NCBI GenBank assembly: GCA_910890315.1
Contig: CAJVGD010000013.1
Span: 1,054,001-1,118,000 of the forward strand
Source of the DNA: Serendipita indica DSM 11827
Lineage: Eukaryota > Basidiomycota > Agaricomycetes > Sebacinales > Serendipitaceae
Direction of reading: 5' to 3'
Length of the DNA stretch: 64,000 bases
Part shown: positions 24,030-36,797 of the stretch, one piece after another
How the letters are laid out: each line of letters starts with the position of its first letter
Numbering within the stretch: position 1 is the first letter of the stretch
Made by a program: the position numbers and the translations under genes
Notes under the pieces: generated by a model
What the model was told of the DNA's origin: nothing
Database searches by the model: none
What the model saw: the letters and a program-made list of their open reading frames with translations, nothing else

Positions 24030-26195
24030 GAGGATAGTAGAGTCGTAACCGGTGCTTTGATTGCGTCAAGCTGTAAATATTACGTCTAGCATCGATTGTC
24101 AGCAAAGCGCTGTCCATGCTAGGCAAACATAACGCGCTAACCTGGCTGGCTTGGGGAGCACGGCTACCCAGAAATTCCAGCAGAAATAGAGATTGGTGAT
24201 CGAGGGATGAACGGACTGGGCGTTGAAACGCGCGAGGGAGCGTTGGCAGCTCGGAGAGCGAGGCAGACGAGAGCGCAGATGACGGCGTCTACGACAGCAA
24301 AAGGTCTGCTGGCTTTAAATGGATCCTAGAAATCCTGCCAGGAGTGCGTTATTCTTGCACACTACGCCCCGTCGAAATGTGGTCAGGTACAGGCCATCAT
24401 TTCGACTCTACCACCACGCTCCCTGCATACACTCGTCACAGAATATTCACCGGAAATCACAAACGCAAAATAATCTACGCGATATCAACGACTCATGACG
24501 CACATGACAAGAAACGGCAAGCATACCACGTTGAAGCCGGCCCCTCTAGTCGCAGACGAGGTCCTATCACGGCTCAGCGTACAGGCCCAAAGAACCCCGG
24601 GGAACAATGACGTCGTACAATCATGTCAACGGGTCTCTGTTGCGGCCATCGGTGCAGCGCCTCTCTCGAACGGGAGCGCCCTCCGCGAGAGGGCCCGCTG
24701 GATCAGATCCCAACTCATGTCCAGCATGCTGCAAGGGGGAACATGCACGACACACATCGAATTTGACCAGGAATCCATGTCGAGTCGGCCAATGACCACG
24801 AGGGGAGGGTGGACGAGCACAAGAGTGGAGGGCCCCAGGCAGTCTACCAGAGCAATCACGTCCCAGAATACCAAGGAGGAGGTCTCCTCGATCAAAACGG
24901 GCAACCTTATCGACGAAAGCCGTCAGTCCCGCACATACGACACCAATCGGAGAAAGAAGCCAGACCTCATCCTATATTTAGTATCAACCCAATCAAATTT
25001 TGGGACTCTGATACGCTGAAGGTTGGAAACTTACCGTGCCCGAGAGTTCGATTCGCCGTCACGGTACCCCTTCTGGATACTTGTGACCAAGGGTAACAAT
25101 CAAATACTTACCTCGCTTGACCATGTCAAAGTTTCCATGGGTCGCAATGAACCTGATAGCTAAATGCGAATCAGTGATACTCACGGGGGCCACACCGATC
25201 CGCACCTTCGGTCAGGGCTGAGCCCATCAAAACTAGCCATCTCGTCCCTTTGTCGCCCAGTACCAGTGCTCAAGGTGAAGCAATCGATGACAAATCGTCC
25301 CTTGGCTGAATATAGAACTGACAGTGAGTCGATTCGTTGCAGAGTGTCCCTTCGAGTGATTGATTTAGTATGTCAGCTTGAGAACTTGTTTAATGAGCAC
25401 CATTAATGCAGAGGCTTTCCAGCGGCTTCTAGGTGAAGTGAGGTATCGGTTTGGGAACATTCACCAGAAGATACAAATAACTCGCGCACGAGCCCCTGGG
25501 TGGCCACTGAGATGCCGCTATCATGTCCTAATGAGCAAATAAGTTACATCTTTGGAATATAACATATATTTTCAATTGATGAAGGCCGCTTGGACGGCTC
25601 TCAACAGGGTAAAATTCGATTGCCAAAACTATCAACGTCCCCACGACTAATTAACCTCCATCTGACTTGTTTGAGAAGATTAAGGCGCAAGATATGCTTT
25701 AGGCTCAGTTGGAAGAAGAATATGCTCAGCAGACATTATCGTCGCCAGTCGTGCCCTGTTTCCGGCGCTGGGAAGTGACAGCTCGACAATAGATAAATTA
25801 TATTCCAAGAAATATCCGGGGCCAAAATGGTGTCTACCTACAATGAATGCATACGAGTTTCTCCATCAAGTGACAAGTCTTCGCACCACGCACCATTTGT
25901 CTGTCCTTTATGAGAATTTTTCAGTTCGCTTGGTACTAAAAATGAGATGAAAGGCCCAGCGTGGCTAAGGTCGAATAAGTGGAAGCGGTCCTGACTGGCC
26001 AGCGCAGACTCGTGCTTCATTCGGTCTGCATTCTGATGTCTAGTACAATTTTGATATGAATTAGATACCGATACAGGGTGGACCGGTGCCCGTTATATGG
26101 GTGAATCAAGCTCCCTTGACTGCCACTAATGGTGAGACTAACGGAAACCGAAAACCCATAGATATCAATCCAAATTAAAGGTATGAGATGCATCA
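24030..26195. other. Gene-poor stretch
   Basis: The first 300 bp is the promoter and leader of the double-Myb gene. Beyond that the longest open frame (24,495-25,019, plus) has no domain, signal or membrane span. Overlapping frames on both strands are equally long, so none is called. No terminal repeats or tandem array were noticed. 25,400-26,150 is more A+T-rich than the surroundings. Confidence 0.45.
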
Positions 26196-27354
26196 ATGCA
26201 TTGTACTATCACCGAAATCGGGCATGTAGCAAACTGGGTGGCCAAACAAGCATTCCAACTTGGGCCGATGACGTTCCCGATACCCGATACCGTACCCACC
26301 GAGGGAGGCAAAGAACCTCTTTACACGGCATTTGTCAATTCGTACATGGAGCGTGAATGGGGAGGCACTACGGTCAACGAGCAGACGGCTGGAAGATTTC
26401 TGGCAACGCTACGAGAAGCAAGCCCAGGGAACACCTACTGGCCCCTAGATATGAGGACTGAAGAGGGATTTCGGCGAACAGTATCCCATTTTCACCTTGT
26501 TCCTTTACTCCAAACAGTACACCAACACAATGCATATGCTTGGCTAGCAATCGAAGGTAAAGCGTCAGTCTTGCAAGTGATGGTAGTTGACTTCTTTTAA
26601 GTCTTGACCCCTACCTGGCAGGACTATCTCTTTCCAGATCTCTCCAAGGTCCTCTCTCTTGCGCAGCCACCGGATGTTAGGGTTGGACTCGATCAAAGCA
26701 ATCAAACGGTGATTTTTCAACCGATGTTACACAAAACAGATTCACTACCCGCGAGCGCAGAGCTTTGCACTGAGTTACCCAGGATGATGAGAGTGGAACT
26801 AGAACAAACCGTTAGCCAATCATGCCGTCAACAATCGAAAATTTCTGAACGAGCTGCAGAATTAGTCCATTCAGTTTTACAGCAAGACGATCCTTTCGTG
26901 AAAGAGAGAGATCTGAATGGAATGATTGTGTATATCCGTCTAGCGGTTGAAGCCCTCCGTCAAGGTTTATTTGGGGACTCGGTTCCTATCAGGTTTTCGA
27001 CCAGGCACGGCGAGCCCCTCATCCTGTGGGAGACCAAAAGCCCGAGCGCCGGCGAAAAGCACATGCAAGCAATGTTATCTTCTCAGTCTACGAAGGAGAG
27101 CAGCTCCCTGACTTTGATGGGCTCACTTTTGATCAAAGGTGCCCTCTTTCGTCATCTATAACCATTGACTGAGACACATTCAGGGAGCATCTCTACCGGG
27201 TTCTTTGCGCTATTCATCGAGCTGGCATCGTTCATGAAGATTTTGAGCCTCGAAATGTCGTCAAACGAGGTGAGCCTTTGACAATTATCCACTTCTCTCA
27301 TCAAAGTATCATGAATATTCGGGAGAGGATACCTGCGAAGAGCTTGTCGCAGTG
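26196..27354 (+). pseudogene. Protein-kinase-like gene, probably decayed
   Basis: An N-terminal segment (MHCTITEIGHVANWVAKQAF...) is joined by a GTAAAG...TTTAAG intron (about 26,556-26,601) to EVLTPTWQDYLFPDLSKVL and a long helical region. A second frame gives SNVIFSVYEGEQLPDFDG. After a further intron ending near 27,183 it reads REHLYRVLCAIHRAGIVHED, then FEPRNVVKR. HxDxxPRNV resembles the catalytic loop of small fungal kinase-like proteins. The following IIHFSHQ sits where an IDFxxA metal-binding segment is expected, with His for Asp. The frame changes near 27,030-27,075 with no usable intron, and again near 27,330, before a family-like CEEL segment. I infer a non-functional or badly sequenced kinase-like gene. 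The true 5' end is uncertain. Confidence 0.45.
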
Positions 27355-27656
27355 AAACAAACCCTCAGGGTCGGCACCTCTTCAGACCTCAGCGTAGTGG
27401 AATTCAAGACTTGTTCAAATTGATTCGGATTTGGTTAGCTTCAACACCTTGTTTGTAGAATCAAACTGACTCAGGATTTATTTTGCCATACTCGTCACAT
27501 TTCTGACTCGGTGAACAAGACTAAGTCAGTGAAGGTTTACACACTTAACCATTTCCGACTATTATTATGCGAATGCGATCAAGATAGTTCCATAGAGAGA
27601 TTCAATTCGACTTTATTCGAAATGACTCGGAATAAGAAGGCAGTAAGCAATGTTTC
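27355..27656. other. Spacer between convergent genes
   Basis: About 300 bp between the decayed kinase-like gene and the RPN9 stop codon. It is A+T-rich with no coding or repeat sign. Confidence 0.4.
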
Positions 27657-29117
27657 TCAGACCATCACTAGGCCTCCTTCCTCTTTCACGAACCCTTCAA
27701 GGCCATCCATCTTTTCCAGCCAGTTGGTCAACGATCCAGCGAGCGCCTCAATCTGTGTTCGTGATAGAACGCGTGGCTGGACCCATGTAATATGCGCTTT
27801 GGCGGCAGGTTCGTCCAAGGTCCCAGCGATCAGTTTCAAACTATCCAACTCAGCTTCATATAAAAGTCACCTGAACCACAGAAACGCACCTAAGTGCCTT
27901 CATCACCAAGTGCTCGACTTCTCCCAGTGGCGTCTGCGTCTCCTCTGCGATTGTCTGAAAGGTAAGTGTTCGCTCCGAGGCCTTGCGCCTGAAGACCGTC
28001 TCTATAAGAGCCATCAGACAGATCTTTTGTCGCAAAAACGCAAAGTTATGTTGAAGTATGGGCTGTAATACTCGTCATTCGGGCCCGTGCATCAAATGTA
28101 TTCCATACCTCTTTTGGGAACAGTGGCGTCAGCGAGTCAAACTTTTGAATGTTCCCTTCGTTGAACGTGAACAAGAGGTTTCCAAGCCATTCCTCTGGAG
28201 TATGCTTAAGCGAATCGAGGATTGGATGCATAATCTATCTCGATTAGAGCGGCGATATGGCTCCAGATGACGAGAACGTACCAACTCTCCAAAGTTGTAG
28301 ATGCTATCCGCCAACAACGCACTCAGACTGAGATCTTTGGCTCGGTCAAACCGCTGCTTGCCGTTGAGATCTTTGTCGATGTCGACACAAGCGAGGTAGA
28401 GTAGGGAGTGTTTGTAATATGGTGCATACTCCCCTTTCATCTATACAGGTGCTTCAGTGGTTTTCAATGACAGACAAATCAGCAAACCTTGTGATAGTCA
28501 GCCTTGACTTCGTAATATGCCGCGTGAACGCTCTTATCTACGCCATCAACATTCTCTAACAAAGACCCCGCTTCTTCAAGATCTGTTCGCGCGCCGATTG
28601 CATCTGCAAACAAGAGTTTGGCATGCGCTAGCGAGGTCAGAACAAGCGCGTGCGCCTGAGGATGATCGGTGACGGAAATTTTCTCCTTGAGAGCGACAAG
28701 GAATTCGACATGTTGCGGTGAGTCGGCTACATCACAAAAGATGAGTCTTGTGAATAGACGCCTATGATCCAACGCTCACCGGAGATTTCGCGAGAGACCT
28801 TTACGCCAATTTGAGCCAGACGTAGGCGATCGAGTTTTGCTTGAAAGTCGGAGACAAATTTATTGTATACTTCTAGTTGGAATGGCTTCGAGTCTGGATG
28901 TTCAAGGAATTCGAATACTGCTAGGGTGAGTTGATGCCAGAGTCTGTATTCCAGTGGATTGGTTAGAAGATTTGAGGCCCTGTTTCCTGCAGAATATGCG
29001 AGAGGTTACGCACTTGCGGTCATAAAACCTCTGGAACTTGTCGACAATCGGATGGAGCGATTCTGGCACGCCATGTAGTAGCTTTGCAAGGTAGTCTTCA
29101 ACTTCTCGAGCTGGCAT
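27657..29117 (-). CDS. RPN9: 26S proteasome regulatory subunit Rpn9 (PSMD13)
   Basis: A multi-exon gene of about 380-390 residues, the usual size of Rpn9. It starts MPAREVEDYLAKLLHGVPES with exon 1 ending FYDRK at 29,014. Ordered segments are LEHPDSKPFQLEVYNKF, QHVEFLVALKEKISV, AGSLLENVDGVDKSVHAAYY, YYKHSLLYLACVDI, DLSLSALLADSIYNFGEL, MHPILDSLKHTPEEWLGNLL, FNEGNIQKFDSL and a C-terminal PCI winged helix (LKLIAGTLDEPAAKAHITWV, then PRVLSRTQIEALAGSL). Rpn9 is a PCI subunit of the proteasome lid, needed for lid assembly and Rpn10 incorporation. The gene sits 205 bp downstream of the helicase gene on the same strand. Confidence 0.92.
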
Positions 29118-29321
29118 TGTCTATTTATCGTCAAGCTCAACGACGGTGGCAGTCCAAGAGAGTGGGCGACGCGTGTCGCGTAAAGAATGCCAAACAATAG
29201 CGTTACTCTCCAAGCGCTCGTGTTAAGAAATGCCTTAGGAGTATAATTTGGGGACACAAAAGAGTAATTGCACTGTACAACAAGGCTCTGGCGCGGTGGC
29301 CACAAGAAATACGCCGATAAA

Positions 29322-32300
29322 TTAGTCACTCAGTACCATCTCAGCTCTTCCTGCAGGAAGATCTTGACTATGGGCCACGGTCATCTTTCTCAATCGCATT
29401 GGTGCAGTCCACTCGATGGAAGGCGTCGAGGTCTGAGCTTTCTTGTCGGCAGATGATTTCCGACCGCGTTTGCGGCTTTGAAGCTAAAACGCGTGAGGAA
29501 TACTCCAGATATTGATCTAATTACTCACAATCGACCACTTCTCAGAATCCATGGCAACCTCTTGGCCGGAAACCATGCTCGCAACTCCGTGTTTTCTAAG
29601 CTGCTTCTCTATTTTCTTCATATGGTTTTCTGCTTTCTTCACCGCTCCCTCTTCGGAGCGTGTCATCGTTCATATTCACAGTGAGTAAACCCATGCTTAC
29701 CAGTAAAGTCATCAATTAGACTTTTCTTCAAATCAATTCCCTTGGACTTGAGATATATCAGCGGATGTTCCATTCTCGGCTCGAAAACCCACTCCATGTA
29801 GCCTCTTCTCCAAGGCCGCCATGTTCAGCCAGACCTCGTCTCGATAGCGTGCTTCCTCTATCTGGGCGTCATGAGGGAAAGAGCTAAAAGGCAAGATGAC
29901 GCCTTACTCTCATCTCGGTGTTTCCTTCTGTCAGAGTAAACAAATTTCGGACACCAAAGAGCTCTCCCTCTTTTTCCTTGTCGCCTTGAACGCCTTCAAA
30001 GTATCTGATAAAGGTCAACTGGGAGTCTGGACAACTCAATCTGCACAAACCGCGTTTGAGGTTTTGCATCGTATATAGTCATCATCATTTGCATTTTGTA
30101 GATTTGCCGCTGATAAATAAGCTCTTCGAGGGAGCCAGAGCTGATGAGTCGCACAACCTCAACGTCACGCGTTTGACCCAAACGGTAGGCCCGGTCCATC
30201 GCTTGCATATCAACCGTTGGATCTACAAGGCGTCACATTCCAAGAAGCAGCCAGGTTTCCGTAGAACGTACTCCAGTCGGGGTCTGAGGACAGTTAGTTA
30301 TGCCCTTTTCCGTATTCTGAGGACACACCAAAAATAATCACTTTATTGGCCGCCGTTAGATTGAGTCCCACGCTCCCGGTACTCGTGGTGATAACCATGA
30401 CAAATACGTTGGGATCGGTTTGGAACGAGTCAATGGCTCTCTGGCCTACGCTGATATCAGACCACGAAGCGCGAGCCTTGTAGGTACTGACGGTCTTCCT
30501 GAACTACCTCTCCGGAGATCACTTCAGTTGTGTAAGCTGTTCCGATTAGTCTTCAATTCTTTCGACATGGCTTACGTACCGAGACTGGCCAAACTGCTGA
30601 CGATGAAGTCAAGGAGTTTCCGAGATTTGGTGAAGACGAGGACCTTGTGCCGCTTCTGGGAAGTGACAACAGACTTTTGCCCTTCTTGAATCTGAAAAGC
30701 CTCGTTCTCTGTGTGCCAATCGTTGAGAAGGCCGACAAGAACCTTCCATTTCCCGCAATAATTCTCTGGTTCGCACCACATCGCGTGCTGAAGTTGTGCA
30801 GGGGCCACGCCAGGAATCAAAGTTTCTGTAAGCTTCCGATTGACTACCAAGGCATCGGGAGAATCTCCAAGGACTGGTATGTGTGCTTAGAGGAGTCCGA
30901 GATGTTTCTGAAGTACAAACCTGGGACAATGAGAAAGAGGCTGTTCGATATTTTAATGAAGGTGCTGATATAACTGAGAATCATCCCCTTGTCCACCGGG
31001 CAGCAACACGCCCCGCACCTAGAGACGTAAGTGCTGTTTCATCAAATCATTCAAATAACACTTACGTTTTCCCACTTCCGCATTCACATGAATCCTCTGC
31101 TCTGAGAATCCTTTGCATATCCTCCGATTCAAGCAGTCTTCGGTACACCGCCTTTTGCATCTGGGTGAGCGGACAGAACGCGATAGTTTCTGTCTTTCGT
31201 GGCAGCTGATCCGCAATTTCTTGTTTATCTCTTCTGAGGAAATACATTGGAAGTAACTTTTCCTTGACGCCTTTCGCGACGGCCTGTGGAAACTGTCAGT
31301 TATACTCCAAGGGATACCTGTAAGACTCACATCACGACGAGCAGTTTGTTCCGGTGTCGCGTTGCTTGATTGTCCATCTACGGTGGAGGGTTATGATTTA
31401 TTCTTGGATCGGTGGACAAACCTTTGAGAACCGAGCTAATGCTATGATTCCACTGTTGCTTGGTTCCAAGTTTACCAGGATTTGCCCAATTAAGAAGGGT
31501 CCAAAGTTCTTCGTAGTTGTTCTGCAACGCTGTTCCCTGCGGCTAAGATGAGCATTGTACGTCAAAGTTGGCATCGTACATACCGTCAAACCAATGCGGA
31601 CATCGCATTCAATCTGACTTGCGGCTTTTAGACTCTCCCTATTGCAATTTTTGAGTCTGTGGACTTCATCACAGATGGTGAGGGACCATCCAAGATCGAA
31701 GAGTGCGTCGCCCGCCGGTGATCGAAGTATCTCAAGGGATACCAAAACTATGGATATCAGATATATAGATACCATATACTAAATGCTTACCGATATCTAA
31801 GCGACCCATACGAAATTGACGAACAACTTCAGACCGTCGGTCACCTTGATAGACGGCAAACTCAAAGTATCCCCACTGAGTAGCGTCGTGAGGAAGATTG
31901 AAGAGAAATGAAGCTACATACCGTCTCTAATTCATTCTTCCAATTGCTAATGAGTGAGCTGGGTACCACCAGGAGACATGTAGGCCAGCGATCATTGGGA
32001 GGTGGAAGATGCTCATCTACGCTTTGATCTTCGCCGAGTCTCCGAAGTCTTTTCCCTTCGTCGAATAACCTGTTGATATGCTGACATCGCCTGTCGAGGT
32101 CGGTCCGTTTACCAGTCTTCTTCATAATCGCGCTGAGAAATGATATGACCTGCACCGTCTTTCCTGTAAGGAGATTAGAGATATTTACCTCGTCTTATAT
32201 TACCAACCTAGACCCTGCGAACGACATGAGTACTGCGACGAGTGGGCCGAGGGGACAAACCATATCGTCTCCCAAAATACCACCCATACGCTGTCGATAG

Positions 32301-33524
32301 CGCTGGTACATAAACCGAATACCGTCTCTTTGATAGCTGCGGAGGCAATAATTTATCGAATCAGGTACTCGAATGTCCTTCTCATGATCAAGAATGAGTG
32401 GTGGTGGAGGAATCGTAGGTCGCTTTGAGAAGCTAGGCTTGAAGCCCATACCATCCTGGGCCTCTATTGCAGCTACTGTGGCATTAAATTCCACTCTCAA
32501 TCGATCTGGGATGATAATGCTTACAAGTAATTTCTCGCCGACTTTCTCGTTTTTCGTCGTTGGATTTCAGCTGAAGCCCATTCATTAGTTGAGATACTCA
32601 GAGGACTCGAGATAATAAAAACTTGCCACGCGCTTGTGCATCTGCGGTCGCTCTTCTTCGTCGGCCGTGGCGTCGTCGTCCTCATTATTTGGTTGCTTCT
32701 AATAACCGCTAGTTCAATGAAGAATCTAAGGTACTCGATCGAGGAAAACTTGCCCTAAACTGCGGTCGCTCTTCCTCATCTTCCGTGATATTGTCCATAT
32801 CGCTCTCTACTTTGATCTAAGTTTCAAATTTGAGTTTCTAATCGAGACAGATTAAATCTTTAGATGCTTACCCTGAGCCGCGGTCGTTCCTCCTCGTCGG
32901 CTGTGGTGTCGTCGTCACCGTCCTCAGCCACCAGAGTATAAGTCTCCTTCTTGACACCAAGAGAATCGACTGTCGGGCTCTTCATCAACTCGTCAGCTAA
33001 CGTCGCATGTTTGTCGCCATATGGCGGGCCCCTCGACGTACAGCAGACAGGTCGATGTCCGAGGCTCTTGAATAGTCCATCTCAACATCCCGAAACTCTT
33101 CTAGCTTCTCAAAATATTCGTCTCCAGACACTCCGAGGAGAGCGATGAGTGGATTGGTAAGGGTAGGCCCTTCTTCGCGAATTGGTGAACTTAGAAGGAA
33201 CACTATGCAGTCTGATTACCTGCAATTCTTCGGCGCTTTGCTCTAGCCAACGCCTTTGGCTGTTCATTCTTCCGTTTCGAGTTGCCACTCTTGACCTTGG
33301 GTGTCTCATGCTCGGAGCTGGAACCTTTGACCGAGTTTTCAAAATCTGGATCGTATTCCACCTGGTCTTTTGAACAAATTGGCACATCAGCCGCCCCAGA
33401 GAGGACCTGGCTTACTAGGAACGGGATTCCCGATCGGAGGACCTATTCCACGGCACTTAGTAAATCTGTTATCATTTTTGTGCCTTTAACTACCCTTTGC
33501 GCTGCCTGTACGCCGAGCCGGCAT
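29322..33524 (-). CDS. ERCC6L2/Rad26-like SNF2 helicase
   Basis: A gene of many exons, start [11 protein letters not shown] at 33,524. The N-terminal part is charged and basic ([18 protein letters not shown]). Three small phase-0 exons near 32,935-32,620 then each encode an acidic run plus DEEERPR or DEEERPQ. The SNF2 core follows: [66 protein letters not shown] (a DEVH box), [34 protein letters not shown] and [19 protein letters not shown]. The C-terminus (29,990-29,322) is helical ([28 protein letters not shown]) and fits the extended tail of ERCC6L2. Two introns after the acidic exons use GC donors (GCAAGT). Family role: DNA-translocating ATPase in transcription-coupled or replication-stress repair. 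It is divergent from the BAR-SH3 gene by 200 bp. Confidence 0.85.
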
Positions 33525-33724
33525 AATGGGTCGAATTGTGGCTAGGACCAAGTTGCATTAGATTGGCCAATAAGTGTCTCCAAGTTCTCAATAAATGTAA
33601 GTTGAGGTGTACAATTAGTCATGAATTTTGGAGAACATCGATCTCGGTGACGCCGTTGGTCAACTTGCAACTCTAGATCTGACCACAACAAGTCAAGTCG
33701 CTCAATCGAGCTCGCCACCACGAG

Positions 33725-36062
33725 ATGGCGTCTAAGCAGGTTCTTGTTATCACATAGCTGGCAATATAGCTCTCATTATCCCTACAGCTTGGGAAATTAC
33801 GACAAGTACATGCTTTGGAGCTAGCCTTCGTTGTCCGGTCGTCCTAATTCGTCTTGCACTAGTGGGCTGGAGAGAAGATTGCGTCGGAGAAGAAGACCAT
33901 CGCAACAGAAGAGTTCAAAGAAGTTGAAATCGAGGTTGAACGACGGCGTATTGGCCTGGATGTGTTGGTCGACAACCAATGGATCGCTCGAGGCGGCTAA
34001 TAAATCACTAGAATCTATGAAAACTCCAGATCCTACTACAATTACCTCACGAAGAAGCGAGAGGTCAATGATCCCGATCAGAAACTCTCGGCAATGGAGG
34101 CTATGGGACGGGTAATGGTCTCGCATGGCGAAGAATTTGGCCCCGACAGTGCATATGGTCGTTATCGCTCTCTTATTCTGGTATCGGCTGATCATTCTAA
34201 GGACATGGCCTATCCGCATTGGGAAATGCCCATATCAAGGTTGCTGCGCAGCAAGACGAGTTTGCAGATGCGTTTAATAGCCTATACCTCACGCGCCTGG
34301 AATCATCTATCGAAGAGATTGCCCTTTTCTATGCTCTACGAAAGAAACTCAAGTCTCGAAGGTTCTCCTAGAATCTCTCCGAAGCCACCGTCTGACGTCT
34401 TCTAGGCTAGCATATGATGCTGCAGTTTCACAGTCTCAGAAGCAGTTCAAACGTGAGAAGGAAAAAGCAGATGCCGAGGAGGAGGTCGCCAAGGCTCGAG
34501 CACGATTGTGAGCTCTATCCGGTGTCAATGCCATTATTTAACATAATTCGTAGCGAAGAAATGTCTGAAGAAGTTCGAGCGCAAGTAGAGCGTATACAGG
34601 ATGGAGAGATGGATCAGTTCCGTGATCTCGGTCGCCTGCTCAATTTGGAATACAAGTTTGTGGAGGGCTGGCTGAACCAACTGAAAGAGATCAAAGCAGA
34701 TTGGCCAAACGAGTGCGCGGAATTGCCTGCTCGTATCACACCGTACTGATATCAGTTGTAGCTCAGATGTGTACCGGATTGCTGCTCCTCAATCGCAAGG
34801 TCCGACACACATTCTTCAGCCCGCCTCGTCGTCCAAATCTGCCCGCGAGGAAGAAACTGTCTCCGACTCCTCTGGTCCTCCTCAGCGGCCTGCACAACAC
34901 CAAAGGACCACTAGCGTTGCGACAACGAACAGTCAAGGGAGGAAATCCTCCATGTCGACTTGGGCCTCCGCTGCTGTCGGGTCGCTTCTCCGTAAAGAGA
35001 AGAGCAGCAATTTTGAAGAATTGAACGATGATGACAAGAAACAAGAGGATACGGCGCATGGAAAGAATGATCAATCCGCGCCGACGCTCAAGAGGACAAA
35101 GTCTGGACGCGTAGTACCACCACCACCACGTTCGAGGGCCCAGAGCACAATGTCAGAGGCGCTCTCCTCAAAGCATAACTCTCCTCGACTTCCCTTGCGA
35201 AGCCTACCACCTGAGAAACCAACAGCACTCAAGACTCGGCGTGCTTTATACGCTTTCTCTGGGGCAAATGATGAACTTAATCTAGAAGTCGGCGACGAGA
35301 TCACGGTCATTTCGGAGCCTTCAGGAGACCTGGTGGATGGGGGAATGCAAGGGAAAACGCGGTTTGTTCCCTGTCAACTACACTGAGGATGCACCCAAGA
35401 GGCCACCGTTACCTGCAAGGCCTTCTAATCTCAGTAAACCGGGGCCTCCAGATCCCCCAGCTCCCAGATCTCGACCCAACTCGATCAGCGTGGCAAGGAA
35501 TTTGTCCCCGGACTGGACGGATGAGCCCTTTGGTGACCATCATTCGGCCCAAACTCCGGCCCATAGCCCAGACTACCGACAAACGACGTTCAATCGCGAT
35601 GAGTCGGACGACGAAGGGGAACGACTCCTGTCGAATCGGGAGACCAGTGACCAACAAACTCGTGAGGACGCCGGGACGAGAAATGCATCCAAGTCGTCTC
35701 CAGGAACAGCTGTGAGGCAGCTACGCCGAAGTCTGAGCGGCAAAAAGGCCGCCCCACCTCCTCCACCTTCGCGTCGCTCCAATTCTGCCTCTGTTGCGAG
35801 GCTTCCCTCGAGTGATAGTCCTGGTGGATCACCCTTCCTCTTGCCCACAAATCCTACCTCTCAATGGGAGCCTTCGACGTCCAATGCAGCTCACGGAAGG
35901 GAATACTCGGATTCAAAGTCTCCATTCGAAGAAGGAGATAGCACGTCGTTCAATAACTTCTCCCTCACGACAAAGTGCCGCACCTGTAGCTGTGAGGACT
36001 TTCAGCAGAACAGGTTCAAGAAGGACGGATACTGCAATACCTGTTTCCATTCTCATATCTAG
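33725..36062 (+). CDS. BAR-SH3 (endophilin/amphiphysin-type) adaptor, frame break in SH3
   Basis: Two tiny exons give MASKQ (33,725) and LGKLRQ, then WAGEKIASEKKTIATEEFKE, VIYENSRSYYNYLTKKRE, RRLAYDAAVSQSQK and DQFRDLGRLLNLEYKFVEGW, a BAR-domain pattern for binding curved membrane at endocytic sites. A disordered linker leads to an SH3 domain: RRALYAFSGANDELNLEVGD and then, one frame over, WWMGECKGKRGLFPVNYTED. The frames meet near 35,335 at GGAGACCTGG, where one C more than expected is present. No intron of usable length resolves it. The rest is Pro/Ser-rich with PxxP clusters and ends in a Cys/His cluster (CRTCSCEDF...GYCNTCFHSH). This is either a real frameshift or a base error. The last 100 bp are repeated at 46,117-46,218. 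Confidence 0.78.
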
Positions 36063-36797
36063 TCTGTATCTATGCTGATATTCACAATCGACTTTGTTCC
36101 GATCACACTCTAGACTTGCTTCCAGCCGCAAGCAGGCCTTTCTCATCGATAGGGTGTCGGCTCGACACCGTTCGGTAGAGACAGGGTTTTACCACCCACT
36201 CTATCAGCCTGATTCGGGACTGTATTGCAGCCAGCAAAGAAATGACTTTTGAGGGGTAGAAGCTTCGTAATAGGGTTCCTTACACGTCAGGAGTACTTGT
36301 ACTCAGATTGCAATCATTCGAAGGGGTTTCAACCGGTAAATCGTACCCCTCCATCGACCCGGCCGCCACGTCTACCGAAACCCTACCACGAATATATAAC
36401 AATGTATCCATTGGGGAACGAGGACCCGAAGACAACGGGATCAACGAGGATATCACATGCGCTCTGAACAAGAGGCAACGCACCACCAGTTACGATAAAA
36501 TACTCAGAAAATAGATCATGGCCCATCCGACGACCACAAACAACCGAACATTTGAACAATCTCCCTTTTGGCATATAAGCGCAAACGTGGAACGGCTACC
36601 AACTTTCCGGTTGTATTTGCACCATCCTTGCCTCGCGGAGGAATCCACCGATGGAAGAATCCACCGATCGGCGGAGGTTCTGGAATGCATCAGCCTAGTA
36701 GCCACGTAGTTACTTACCCCGCAAGCATAAAAGCCCTAGCTGAAGCCTTCGTGGCGTCTCCAATACTTTGCCTTTGACTACACCAGCAACCTTGATC
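36063..36797. promoter_or_regulatory. Promoter region of P450-reductase copy 1
   Basis: A noncoding spacer with a TATA-like CATAAAAG at 36,726-36,733, about 70 bp before the likely start codon. The same box precedes copy 2 at 46,680-46,687. The rest aligns with the copy 2 upstream region but with many differences. Confidence 0.5.

Noticed and set aside
24495-25019. 174-codon plus-strand frame in the gene-poor stretch
   Set aside because: No domain, start context or splice continuation; overlapping frames of similar length exist.
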